A stretch of 64,000 nt of DNA, taken from assembly GCA_020073585.1 (NCBI GenBank), contig JAIQEV010000002.1, positions 78,116-142,115 on the forward strand. The letters run 5' to 3'. Below, piece after piece: positions 33,485 through 42,463 of this stretch. The stretch is from Terriglobia bacterium (GTDB taxonomy: Bacteria > Acidobacteriota > Terriglobia > Acidiferrales > UBA7541). Both the position numbers and the translations under genes were made by a program. Under the pieces are notes generated by a model. It was not told where the DNA came from. It searched no databases and worked only from the letters and a program-made list of their open reading frames with translations. Position 1 is the stretch's first letter; each line of letters opens with the position of its first letter.

Positions 33485-36213
33485 TGGACTCCCAAAGGGA
33501 TCGGAGACCCTCCGTCTCCGGCCAGAACAAACGCTCCCCAATAGTAGGGTGGAACCTGTTTACCGTATTTTGCGAGTAAGTCAAGTTTGGCGTGCCGCAA
33601 TGCCCCGGCCTTGTCCTGGCCCTCCGCGATGTGGGTGTAGAACCGCTCCATCAGAGCGAGCGTGTACGTATCGTCGGCACTCCAGAGGCTGGCGACGACC
33701 GCCTTCGCGCCGCTGACCAGGAATGCCTCGACCAGACTCGTAACGCCCTCTTCTCCTTGCAGCTTGCCAACCCCCGTATTGCAGGCCGAGAGCGTCACCA
33801 GATGGGCATTAAAGCGCAGGCGAATGATCTCCCGGATCTGCAATAAGCCGTCGTCGTGGGAAGCCGGGTCCAGTCCTAGTACCAAGCCCGACCGTTCCGG
33901 AAACTGAGTGTCCGCGAAGCCGTGGGCGGCAAGATGAACAATCTTGAAATCCGCCAAAGGCTCGGATTTGAAAGCGGTTTCGGTCGCGCTTGGACCGAGC
34001 AGGAGAACGGAGTCCTTGCCGACAATCTTGCTGACCGTGAGGATCTCCTCGCGGGTCTGCGGCAAGTCATACAGAGTTGCGCCAAACATGTCTGAGAAAC
34101 CGCGCTCAAGCCTTTGTTCAACTCCACTTGGCTTATCGAGTTTCGCGGAGACATGGCCCTGATTCTGGTAGGGCACATCCCCTACACCCAAGAATGTCTG
34201 CCGCGGAAGCTGCGTGTCCTTGGCGGTCCTCAGAACAGTCAGGACTGTAGACGCTGGCACGTAGCTTATGGTGCGGGTCTCCAGCAGGAAGGCGCCTGTC
34301 GAATCGCGGAGAGTATCGAATGGCAGAAGATTCAGAATTCCGTCTGGTACGACGATCAGGCGTTCGCGGTTTGCTTCCGTGGGCAGGGAGCCCAAAAGGA
34401 CACCGTAGAGTTGTTTCGCCAGGTCAATGTCATCGTGCTTGGCCCGCATTTCCGCCAAGTATTCGCGTGTTAGCTCTTCAATTCGCTGGCGTCCGGCAGG
34501 CAGCGTTTGTATACCCGCGTGCTTCTGGGAAATCCAAACGCAATGTGCGCGCGGCTCGCTGAGCACGTATTCCAGCACAACCTCGTCAGGCCGCAGGCTT
34601 GCCTGGATTTCCTTCAGAGGCGCTGGCTTCTCAAACCATCCGGGCCTCGATTCTTTCCCATTCGTTCTCGTCCATTCCAGCCGGCGCTCGTACTCAACCA
34701 GTTGATCGAGCAAACCTGCTCGCTCCTGTTCGCTCTCCGAGCGCATCAATCGAAGTTGTAGGTCGGAGACTTCGTCTTCGAGTGCTCGCACACTTTCAGA
34801 TTCGTTCTTGTTGAACCTAACTTTGTTTTCCAGAAGAACCGCCGCCGTGCGCCCTCGCACTCGTTCCAGTACGTTAAGTGCCCGCTCGACATTTCCTTGC
34901 CGTGCCTCCAGTTCGAAGTGGCGAAGGTACGTGTCGCTCATCGCCCCAGCGAGCGAACTGCCCCAATACGCCTCATGCAAGTTCACGAGCATCCCGTCAA
35001 TGACATCCTCGGCGTTCTGATAGAGTGCTTCGGCCTCAGAGGAAGATCCTCGCAGGGTTTTGAGGTCCGCCAAAATCGTCAGATCCCGTGGCAGGTAATA
35101 CCTGTCTCCGACGCGCCTGCTGGCATCAACGCCCACGGCAGCACGTTCCTCGGCAGATTTCAGGTCCCCTGCATCGCGATACAGGCCTGCGAGATCGATC
35201 ATTGCCTGCCCCACAGTGCGATAGAATTTGTATTTCCGCGAGATGTCAGCCGCCTGCTCAAGGTGCTTTATTGCCCCTGAGCGATCTCCCGTTTGCAACG
35301 CTAGTTCGCCGAGGGAGAGAAGAATCATGGCTTCATGGCCACGCTTTTGATTTGCTCGGGCCATCGTCAAAGCCTGCTCCAACTTGTCCTCCGCTTCCGA
35401 CACCTTGCCCTGAGCTACCAGCGCCTGTGACTCACCTTCATACGCCATGAACGGAAACCCCGCATCGGGATTGGCGCTGCTTGTCTTTATGGCTCGCTCG
35501 AAAAACGCGAGGGCCTCACCATATCGCTTCGCTTCATTGAAGCCATTGCCAAGCATTTCCAGGAGTCGAACTTGGCCGCCCACATCGCCACTCGCCTTGG
35601 CAGACAAGAATGCGTCGCCAACCATTGTCGCGGCTCGTCGGCTATCCCCCTCCAGAAAAGCGATGATTCCGAGTTCTCCTTTTGCCCGTGCTTCCCAATC
35701 CACTTCTCCCAAATCGCGCGCAATTGTTTGAGCTTCCGTCCAGGCTCTCTTCGCCGAAGCTGGATTGATCTCCAGGTCCGTGTATCCCTTTGCCGCTAGG
35801 CACCAAAGCCGCAATTGCGGGTCACTCTTCACAACCGGGATCTCTAGCTGCTTCCCGAGCATCTCGGATACATCAACCCAAGACATGGTCTCCGACTCCG
35901 CGCGAATTCTGCCGACGCGGGCATAGATTTCATTCCGCGTGTCGCCTCTCTCCCGGAAAAGCTCCTCTGCGCGAGCGTAGAGAGGTCCGGCTTTGGGCCA
36001 ATTGAAAAGCCACGCGAGACGGTTCGCTTCCGCAAGCAGCATTTCGGGATTCTTGGACGCTTCAACATCATGCAATAGATCGGCGACTGGCGGCCTCGGG
36101 TCAGGCCTTCGTGATACGTACAACCAAATGTACTTTCGCGCAATTACGGCTGCGGCGACAAGAATGATAAGAACCAAAAGGAGAGCAACTCGCCAGCGTT
36201 TGGAAATATGCAT
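33481..36213 (-). CDS. Membrane-anchored TPR-CHAT caspase-like protease
   Basis: 910 aa from ATG 36213 (a longer frame starts at 36267). One N-terminal membrane helix (RVALLLVLIILVAAAVIARKYIWLYV), then about 500 residues of TPR-like helical repeats (e.g. GEALAFFERAIKTSSANPDAGFPF, GQALVAQGKVSEAEDKLEQALTMA), a coiled coil, and a C-terminal CHAT domain: His in KIVHLAAHGF, Cys in VTLSACNTGVG, then VSGAKAVVASLWSADD and the family ending YYWGAFVLAGDG. CHAT peptidases are caspase-like and in bacteria are activated by defence sensors. First gene of a four-gene operon. Confidence 0.88.
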   Translation of the reverse strand: MHISKRWRVALLLVLIILVAAAVIARKYIWLYVSRRPDPRPPVADLLHDVEASKNPEMLLAEANRLAWLFNWPKAGPLYARAEELFRERGDTRNEIYARVGRIRAESETMSWVDVSEMLGKQLEIPVVKSDPQLRLWCLAAKGYTDLEINPASAKRAWTEAQTIARDLGEVDWEARAKGELGIIAFLEGDSRRAATMVGDAFLSAKASGDVGGQVRLLEMLGNGFNEAKRYGEALAFFERAIKTSSANPDAGFPFMAYEGESQALVAQGKVSEAEDKLEQALTMARANQKRGHEAMILLSLGELALQTGDRSGAIKHLEQAADISRKYKFYRTVGQAMIDLAGLYRDAGDLKSAEERAAVGVDASRRVGDRYYLPRDLTILADLKTLRGSSSEAEALYQNAEDVIDGMLVNLHEAYWGSSLAGAMSDTYLRHFELEARQGNVERALNVLERVRGRTAAVLLENKVRFNKNESESVRALEDEVSDLQLRLMRSESEQERAGLLDQLVEYERRLEWTRTNGKESRPGWFEKPAPLKEIQASLRPDEVVLEYVLSEPRAHCVWISQKHAGIQTLPAGRQRIEELTREYLAEMRAKHDDIDLAKQLYGVLLGSLPTEANRERLIVVPDGILNLLPFDTLRDSTGAFLLETRTISYVPASTVLTVLRTAKDTQLPRQTFLGVGDVPYQNQGHVSAKLDKPSGVEQRLERGFSDMFGATLYDLPQTREEILTVSKIVGKDSVLLLGPSATETAFKSEPLADFKIVHLAAHGFADTQFPERSGLVLGLDPASHDDGLLQIREIIRLRFNAHLVTLSACNTGVGKLQGEEGVTSLVEAFLVSGAKAVVASLWSADDTYTLALMERFYTHIAEGQDKAGALRHAKLDLLAKYGKQVPPYYWGAFVLAGDGGSPIPLGVQ

Positions 36214-36596
36214 AGGAACGCCTGCGCCCTGCCTTCTTCTTCGCGGAAGATTCGCACTAAATGTCAAAGCCCGGAGATGGCCGGCAGTTGCCTCTGCGGG
36301 TACTTGCTGCTTGCGGTTATGAGTCTAGGACAGATTGAGACTGACCAACAGAACAAAAAATAACGCGTTGACCCATTCTTTGAGACCTGGCAGTTAAACG
36401 GAACCACTTGCGGAATCCGGTTTCATGGCACCAGACTGCTGGACCGGAACAGCTCCCATGTGTGCCATCATCCGCCAGGAACTAACATTCGCCTATTCGA
36501 CCCCGTCCCGCGCTGGCGCTGAAAATTGAATTGGGTGTAATGTGTACTTGGTACATTTCAGATTGTCCGCCAATCGGAACGAGGGAGCGCAGGGCG
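36214..36596. promoter_or_regulatory. Divergent promoter region between the CHAT and PHP-ATPase operons
   Basis: About 380 nt between the two divergent operons. No gene is seen. A small TGTAC-TTG-GTACA dyad at 36543-36555 could be an operator, since it lies about 45 nt before the start of the 65-aa gene. Confidence 0.3.
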
Positions 36597-36794
36597 ATGA
36601 GCGAGTGGGACATGCGCATTCGCGAGCACCGCGTCTGGGACGAGATGCGGTCGCTCGGGCCAGTGATTGACAGTGCAGCCGGCATTGAGGAGATCGAGCC
36701 AGAAGCGTTCGCCGGGCTGGAGCGGATTCAAGCGATCCTGGCATTCTGTGGCAAGCGACTCGCGGCTGCGGAACCGTGGAGAAAAGCAGTATGA
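36597..36794 (+). CDS. Small coupled partner of the PHP-ATPase (65 aa)
   Basis: ATG at 36597 behind GAGGGAG. Mostly helical and acidic (MSEWDMRIREHRVWDEMRS; IEEIEPEAFAGLERIQAIL). Its stop overlaps the ATG of the PHP-ATPase gene (ATGA at 36791-36794), a strong sign of a coupled real gene. I do not recognise it. It may be a regulator, inhibitor or subunit of the ATPase. Confidence 0.6.
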   Translation: MSEWDMRIREHRVWDEMRSLGPVIDSAAGIEEIEPEAFAGLERIQAILAFCGKRLAAAEPWRKAV

Positions 36795-39676
36795 ATGATC
36801 CGAGGGGTTCACTGTGGCGCAGGTGGGACCTGCATTTCCACACGCCAAGTTCCTTCGACTATGAGCACCCTGGCATCAACGACAACCAGATCGTGGATTC
36901 TTTATTGGAATCCGGAATCGCAGCTATCGCAATAACAGACCACCACGTTATTGATATTCAACGAATTCGAAATCTGCAAGCGATCGGAAACGGCAGGCTT
37001 ACCGTCTTTCCGGGCATCGAACTTCGCAGCGACCAAGGTGGCGAGCCGATCCACTACATCGCCATTTTTCCTGAAGACTGTGACCTTGATCATGTGTGGA
37101 CGACACTCCAGGGCCGTCTCGGCCTGACTCCCACTGCCATCAAGGAAAAGGGTGGAGATAACGCGGTCTATGTGCCTATAGAAGACGGTGCCAATGTCAC
37201 CCGCGAGTTGGGCGGTATCGTGTCGATCCATGCCGGTGCGAAGAGCAACTCCATTGAAGGAATCAGCAACCGAGAGCAATTCCAACAGCGAATCAAGTAC
37301 GACATAACCAGCAAATATGTTGATCTCATGGAAATCGGCCAGCTTCGTGATATTGACCGGCACCTAAAGATAATCTTCGCGGATACGGGTTTGGACAAAC
37401 CTCTTGTCCTTTGTTCGGACAACCATGACGCCAGCAAGTACACCGTCAAAGCGCCTTTGTGGCTACGTGCCGACCCAACTTTTCGCGGTTTATTGATGGT
37501 CCTCAAGGAGCCACGGGACCGGATATTCATCGGCGACCGTCCACCGGAACTCATCCGTGTCCAGCAAAATCCAACCAAATACATCCGCAGCATTTCCTTT
37601 ACACGCAAAGGTAGTGCTCCCGCGACGGAGCGGTGGTTTAGCGGGAGTATCCCGTTCAACACCAGCTTAGTTGCCATCATCGGAAACAAGGGAAGCGGCA
37701 AAAGCGCGCTTTCGGATACGCTTGGGCTTCTCGGCGCCACGAAAAACGCTGGTGCCTTTTCCTTTTTGAGTGCAGAGCGATTTCGCCATCCCAATCCCTG
37801 CCTCGCTGAGCACTTCGACGCCACGATTGAGTGGATGGCGGGAGATACAAGCACGAAATGTTTGGCAGACTTGATCAAACCGGAAGAACTTGAGCGACTG
37901 AAGTACCTCCCCCAAAACCACGTCGAGACCGTGTGCAATGAATTGGCCAGGCCCGGAGCCGAATCCTTCGAACAGGAACTTAAAGCCGTCATATTTTCAC
38001 ATGTTCCCGACACTGAGCGATTGGGCCAAACCGCGCTCGATGAACTCGTTCGATTCCGCACAGGCGAGAAGCAGAAACGCATCGACTCCCTGCTGAAGCT
38101 GCTCCGTGAATCCAGCAGATCACGGGGGTTATTGGAGGCTCAAGCCGATCCGGTCGTCAGACAGAAGTTGACCGAGGAAATTAACCGCCGGAACCTCGAG
38201 CTTGAAGCTCATGAGAAGAACAAACCAGCCGAAGTGGACAACCCGGCGGCCCGCGATGAGGGCACGACGCCGGATTCAACTCTCCTCGCGGAGATAGGGA
38301 CCGCCGAAGCAGAACGAAAGAGATTGACAGATGAAATCGCTACCGCGACCGGGAAACTTGGCGCTGCCCAACGTCGGCAGGCGGTTGCGCACCGGGTACT
38401 TGAAAAACTGACCAACTTTGAGAAAGACTTCGAAGCGTTCCGAACATCGCTGGAGGAGGATGCCACAGAGCTAGGATTACGTGCCGATGAATTGGTGACA
38501 CTGACCGTCGCAAATTCGAAACCGACAGAGATCCGGGACCAATCGCAAAACGAAATCGCCGGTACGAATGAGGCTCTTGACGCTGTCGATCCGCCCGGCT
38601 TGCGTCGGCGGCTTGCCTCCATAGAAGCGAGAATCAGTGAGCTTCAATCTAAGCTCGATGCACCGAACCGTGCTTACCAGGCGTACCTAGGCGCCCTGGC
38701 AGAGTGGCAGGTCAAACGGGAGTCAATTGAAGGCACCGAGGAAGAGCCTGAATCTCTGAATGGCCTCAAGAGCCGCTTGGCCGCCTTAGACCAGCTTCCA
38801 AGCAAGATCGCCAAGGCCATGGACGACCAAGCGGAGCTAGCTCTCCAGATTCACAGCGAGAAGCTCTCCCAAGCGGCCGTCTACCGCGAACTCTACGGTC
38901 CCGTGCAGAATTTCATTAATTCCCATCCACTGGCAAGGAACAAACTCAGACTGGAATTCCGCGCGGAATTGACAAATGAAGATTTTGCTGCCCGTTTTCT
39001 TGAGTTGCTCGCACTCAACCGGAAGGGAAGCTTCATGGGTATCGACGAAGGGCGAGCCAAGGTCGAGGTGCTCACGCAGCCGGTTGATTGGGAGAGCCGA
39101 GACGCGATCCGGCGATTCCTCACGGCTGTAGATACCGCACTTCACGTCGATGAACGGCCCGGACAAGGGGGCGACGTGCAACTCAAAGACCAGCTCCCGA
39201 AGGGGAGGAAACCGGAGGAAGTCTTTAACCTCCTCTACGGTCTGGAGTATATCCGCCCCCGCTACGTCTTGCGCTGGGAGGGCAAGGAGCTCTCAATGCT
39301 TTCGCCAGGCGAGCGTGGCACACTCCTCCTCGTCTTTTACTTGCTCATCGAAAAAGGCGACATGCCGCTCATTATCGACCAGCCTGAGGGAAACCTAGAC
39401 AACTTTACAGTGGCCAAGGTGCTTATAGAATGTATCAAAGAGACTCGGAAGCGACGGCAGGTCCTCATCGTAACTCACAATCCTAATCTTGCGGTTGTAA
39501 GCGACGCCGATCAAGTAATCTACGCGAGCATGGACAAGGCGAATGGCAACGCAATCAGCTACGAAACCGGGGCGCTAGAAAACCAGGCCATGGGCCGGTA
39601 CGTCACGGACGTTCTTGAAGGTACACGCTGGGCGTTCGGCGTCCGCGACGCGAAATACAGCGTTACAGATGAATGA
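36791..39676 (+). CDS. PHP-domain ATPase (TrlF-like)
   Basis: 961 aa. N-terminal PHP phosphoesterase: WDLHFHTPSSFDY (HxH), IAITDHHVI, VFPGIELRSD, GIVSIHAGAKSN and VLCSDNHDAS, all metal boxes present. Then an SMC-type ATPase head: VAIIGNKGSGKSALSDTLG (Walker A), coiled-coil arms (residues about 430-720), a second head with ELSMLSPGERGTLLLVFYLLIEKGDMPLIIDQPEGNLDN (signature and Walker B), and RRQVLIVTHNPNLAV. Fusion of a PHP nuclease or phosphatase to an SMC-like ATPase is the TrlF-type architecture, found in defence islands. It probably senses and cleaves nucleic acid; the exact substrate is unknown. Confidence 0.85.
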   Translation: MNDPRGSLWRRWDLHFHTPSSFDYEHPGINDNQIVDSLLESGIAAIAITDHHVIDIQRIRNLQAIGNGRLTVFPGIELRSDQGGEPIHYIAIFPEDCDLDHVWTTLQGRLGLTPTAIKEKGGDNAVYVPIEDGANVTRELGGIVSIHAGAKSNSIEGISNREQFQQRIKYDITSKYVDLMEIGQLRDIDRHLKIIFADTGLDKPLVLCSDNHDASKYTVKAPLWLRADPTFRGLLMVLKEPRDRIFIGDRPPELIRVQQNPTKYIRSISFTRKGSAPATERWFSGSIPFNTSLVAIIGNKGSGKSALSDTLGLLGATKNAGAFSFLSAERFRHPNPCLAEHFDATIEWMAGDTSTKCLADLIKPEELERLKYLPQNHVETVCNELARPGAESFEQELKAVIFSHVPDTERLGQTALDELVRFRTGEKQKRIDSLLKLLRESSRSRGLLEAQADPVVRQKLTEEINRRNLELEAHEKNKPAEVDNPAARDEGTTPDSTLLAEIGTAEAERKRLTDEIATATGKLGAAQRRQAVAHRVLEKLTNFEKDFEAFRTSLEEDATELGLRADELVTLTVANSKPTEIRDQSQNEIAGTNEALDAVDPPGLRRRLASIEARISELQSKLDAPNRAYQAYLGALAEWQVKRESIEGTEEEPESLNGLKSRLAALDQLPSKIAKAMDDQAELALQIHSEKLSQAAVYRELYGPVQNFINSHPLARNKLRLEFRAELTNEDFAARFLELLALNRKGSFMGIDEGRAKVEVLTQPVDWESRDAIRRFLTAVDTALHVDERPGQGGDVQLKDQLPKGRKPEEVFNLLYGLEYIRPRYVLRWEGKELSMLSPGERGTLLLVFYLLIEKGDMPLIIDQPEGNLDNFTVAKVLIECIKETRKRRQVLIVTHNPNLAVVSDADQVIYASMDKANGNAISYETGALENQAMGRYVTDVLEGTRWAFGVRDAKYSVTDE

Positions 39677-39767
39677 GGCGAGGCGTATTGCTCGGGCAGC
39701 TCTCTTTATGCGGGACGAGCTGGCGCGGGCTTGAGTACAATTCAGGGGAATCCGTCAAGGGGGGAAA

Positions 39768-39908
39768 ATGGCAGATGGACTGGAGATCGGCCCGGACAAG
39801 ATTCTTTTTCAGGATGACTACATTACGGTAAGAATCGCACGTTTTGATCCGCAATCCGCGTGCGGACAGCGCTGGTGTCCGCAACCAAGAACGCGTACCC
39901 TCGATTAA
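39768..39908 (+). CDS. Small ORF, possible truncated DUF6232-like fragment (46 aa)
   Basis: ATG at 39768 behind GGGGAA. It opens MADGLEIGPDKILFQDDYITVRIARFDP, whose ILFQDDYITV...ARF pattern is reminiscent of the start of small DUF6232-type beta domains, then changes to unrelated sequence and stops. It ends 16 nt before the ATG of the caspase-like gene, so it may be a relic or a leader peptide. Weak. Confidence 0.25.
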   Translation: MADGLEIGPDKILFQDDYITVRIARFDPQSACGQRWCPQPRTRTLD

Positions 39909-39924
39909 GCATGAATCCAAACTC

Positions 39925-40557
39925 ATGCCCAACAAAACGACCAATGCACCGATTCTCCTACTTCAGTGGCTAGACACGGCGGAGTACAAGGAGACCAAAT
40001 CTGCTTTGAGAGCATTCGGCAGAAAGGTGAAAATCCTGCATGCCGATGTTAGAACTAAGCTGGAAGCCATCGCGGCAATCGAGAGATGGCTCCAAGGCAA
40101 TCCAAACGCACAGTTTCTATTTATTGGCACACACGGAGATGAGGACGGTCTTGGCCCAACCGTGCAGAATGGAATTCATTGGTCCGAGTTGTGGTCCGTA
40201 CTGAAGAAGGCCGTCAGACCAGTTGCCCTCTGGCTCGGCGCGTGCAATTCGGCATGTGCAGCAAAAGCTTGGTCGCCCGTCCAAGGACATGCCCCAGTTG
40301 ACTACATCGTGGGGTTTCCAGTTGCGATCAAGGCCGACGAGATCGAGAAAGTACTCCACGAACTGCTCAAAATGACGGGCATAGACCCTGTAACTTTCGT
40401 TGATGAGGAAATCCCGAAACTTCGGAGGGCTCTTCCCAAAACCACTGTCGTGATGCACTACAAAGCGCCCACGAAGGCGGGGCCGGTGGAGTATGTTGAC
40501 AACGATGACTTCCCAGACCGTGTCGGCATGAAGCTGAGAGAGTACTTGCAGAAATGA
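39925..40557 (+). CDS. Stand-alone caspase-like (His-Cys) protein
   Basis: 210 aa from the ATG at 39925 (MPNKTTNAPILLLQWLD); a longer frame to 39844 has no support. The fold signature is caspase/CHAT-like: strand NAQFLFIGTHGDEDGLG (His), helix SELWSVLKKAVRP, strand VALWLGACNSACAAKAW (Cys), then DYIVGFPVAI. His and Cys are spaced as in CHAT and C14 peptidases. It has no TPR or other sensor domain. It lies 248 nt after the PHP-ATPase gene in the same direction, so it could be its effector. Function is inferred. Confidence 0.6.
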   Translation: MPNKTTNAPILLLQWLDTAEYKETKSALRAFGRKVKILHADVRTKLEAIAAIERWLQGNPNAQFLFIGTHGDEDGLGPTVQNGIHWSELWSVLKKAVRPVALWLGACNSACAAKAWSPVQGHAPVDYIVGFPVAIKADEIEKVLHELLKMTGIDPVTFVDEEIPKLRRALPKTTVVMHYKAPTKAGPVEYVDNDDFPDRVGMKLREYLQK

Positions 40558-40611
40558 ATCTGAGCCCTTCACTTGACCGTCTAAGACTTTCCGTGCACTG
40601 ACAAATAACTG

Positions 40612-40644
40612 AAAAAAGGCTCCGGTAACACCAGAGCCTTTTTT
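40612..40644. terminator. Bidirectional rho-independent terminator
   Basis: AAAAAA-GGCTC...GAGCC-TTTTTT with an inner GGT/ACC pair, between the convergent caspase-like gene and ssb. The A-run on one side and T-run on the other serve both strands. Confidence 0.85.
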
Positions 40645-40655
40645 CCAAGAGCTGG

Positions 40656-41069
40656 TCAGAACGGCACCTCCTCCGGCTGCGCGTCGACCGGCGCGTTGTC
40701 CGGCACCTGCTCTTTCCGAGCGCGGTTGAGCTTGCGGATGGAATCCGCCTTCACCTGCCAAGCCTTGAACGGCACGGTGATCTTGCTCTTGCCTTTGCCG
40801 AACTCCTTCTCGAAGGTGCTGCTCACCAGCGTGCCCTCGACGTAGATGTGGTCGCCTTTCCGCAGCTTCGTCGCGGCGTACTCGCCGAGGCCGTTCCAGG
40901 CAACGACGCGATGCCACTCCGTCTTGGAGTGCCATTCTTCGTCGGCGCCCTTCCAGGACCGCTGAGTCGCCAGCGAAAGAACCGCGTATTTGCGGTCTGT
41001 CGCCTTGACGGACTTGTGCTCCGGGTTTTTGCCGAGATAACCGATCAGATGAACTACGTTGATATGCAT
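40656..41069 (-). CDS. ssb: Single-stranded DNA-binding protein
   Basis: 137 aa from ATG 41069 with GGAGAAACATC upstream; longer frames are noise. The OB fold runs from residue 1 to 110: MHINVVHLIGYLGKNPEHK, AVLSLATQRSW, TEWHRVVAWNGLGEYAATKLRKGDHIYVEGTL. The C-terminal tail ends EEVPF, a variant of the acidic DDIPF tip that recruits partners. Such element-borne SSBs protect the transferred strand. It lies 1.4 kb upstream of an ArdC-type gene on the same strand. Confidence 0.93.
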   Translation of the reverse strand: MHINVVHLIGYLGKNPEHKSVKATDRKYAVLSLATQRSWKGADEEWHSKTEWHRVVAWNGLGEYAATKLRKGDHIYVEGTLVSSTFEKEFGKGKSKITVPFKAWQVKADSIRKLNRARKEQVPDNAPVDAQPEEVPF

Positions 41070-41616
41070 GATGTTTCTCCGTTTCTGCCCTTGGTATTGG
41101 GGCACCCCGAAGCGAGTGGATACTGCTCCCAAAGCGAGCGGCTGCTTTTTGGGAGGGACACAAGAAATCTTCGGCGCTGTTTCAGAAGATTTGTTGGGAG
41201 GAACCGGAAAAGCAGAAGCCGCGAAGTGCGGTGTGTGCATCCCGGACCCTTCCGGGACTGCGGGCGCAGGAATTATCCCGAAGCCGTGCCCAATGGAGAG
41301 GGTAGGAACGGAGACAATGCATCGAAACGGGTTCAACCGGTGCTTTCGAGGACCGGAGCCACAGGACAAAAGGGAGACAGACCGCGCGGGCTTTCCTGCC
41401 GATCGCGATCATGGTGCCGCGAAGAATCACTCGATGATGGCACTCGCTCGATGTAAGCCGCGGCGAAGAATGCGGAATCCCACTCTCGTCGAAGGCTGGT
41501 GAGACCAAGAGAAGCTACGGCAAAGGTGGACATAAAGGAGCAAGTTGAGTGCTCTATCGTGCCCGGACATGAGTGGAACTTGCATCGTTTGGGTTAGCAT
41601 TGCAGAGAGCGCGACT
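41070..41616. other. Intergenic region upstream of ssb and the nuclease-like gene
   Basis: About 550 nt that should hold divergent promoters for ssb (minus) and the gene at 41617 (plus). Frames on both strands look like noise. I see no repeat or RNA structure of note. Confidence 0.3.
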
Positions 41617-42405
41617 ATGTCGGTGGAAACAGAATCGGAAAAAACGTTTGAGCGATATCTGGACAGCCAGAATCTTGCATGGACAAGATTTCCAGATATT
41701 CGGCAGAAGCACCCAGACTACAAGGTTGAACACGGCCAACTGACGTGCGTGTTTGAAATTAAGGAGTTCGAGGACCCGGCGATTAAGCCGGTCGGTGGAT
41801 TTAGTCCCTGCCCTGCGATACAGGAGAAGATTACTCAGGCAAGAAAGCAATTCAAGGGATATCGAGAAAAGTGTTGCGTCCTAGTTCTCTGGAACAGTAA
41901 GAGCATCTATCGAAGTGTTCTGCCTGACGTGGTTGCCTCTGCTGCTTTCGGACAATATGTTGTCACTGATGCGAATTCCGCTGCCAACCTTCGCGCTGAT
42001 CCTCCAAAGTATCAGTTTTCTGGACCCGCAGAACTGAGTCCAACACACAACACCACCATCAGTGCGATTGCGATCCTGAGCCCCTATAGGCTGAACCACT
42101 TATGGCTTGAAACGTGGCGAATACTGTACGCCAAGCACCAGCGAGGAGAGGAAATCACTCCATGGCTTCAGTTTGAGGTTCTTGAGCAGCTCTCGACCGA
42201 ACAGGCCCCCACTTTCTCGTATGAAGGAACGATCCGGACGGTAGTTGTGGAAAATCCTTACGCCAGAATCCCATTCCCGACTGACCTGTTTGCCGGTCCC
42301 TTTGACCAAAGATGGCGTATGCAATCAGGCTGGCTAAGCTTGGCCTTCATGGGCTCAGAACTCACGAAGCTAAAGCAATCTAGTGTGCCATTTATCTACC
42401 TGTGA
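41617..42405 (+). CDS. Possible PD-(D/E)XK nuclease-like protein, 262 aa
   Basis: ATG at 41617 (MSVETESEKTFERYLDSQ). After an N-terminal helix comes HPDYKVEHGQLTCVFEIKEFED, that is P-D...E-I-K, the PD-(D/E)XK core, and downstream KCCVLVLWN. The rest (about 150 residues) is unassigned; it includes Trp-rich HLWLETWRILYAKHQRG and ends LKQSSVPFIYL. A nuclease role is suggested by the motif and the island context. No partner gene is adjacent; it converges on the ArdC-type gene through a strong hairpin. Confidence 0.6.
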   Translation: MSVETESEKTFERYLDSQNLAWTRFPDIRQKHPDYKVEHGQLTCVFEIKEFEDPAIKPVGGFSPCPAIQEKITQARKQFKGYREKCCVLVLWNSKSIYRSVLPDVVASAAFGQYVVTDANSAANLRADPPKYQFSGPAELSPTHNTTISAIAILSPYRLNHLWLETWRILYAKHQRGEEITPWLQFEVLEQLSTEQAPTFSYEGTIRTVVVENPYARIPFPTDLFAGPFDQRWRMQSGWLSLAFMGSELTKLKQSSVPFIYL

Positions 42406-42425
42406 AAACGTAGGCCTGAATATAA

Positions 42426-42455
42426 GCGGGAGGCCCGTTCTGACGGGCCTCCCGC
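42426..42455. terminator. 13-bp perfect hairpin between convergent genes
   Basis: GCGGGAGGCCCGT-TCTG-ACGGGCCTCCCGC flanked by AATATA and AAAATATT, located between genes converging from both sides. It acts most likely as a two-way terminator. Confidence 0.75.
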
Positions 42456-42463
42456 GAAAATAT

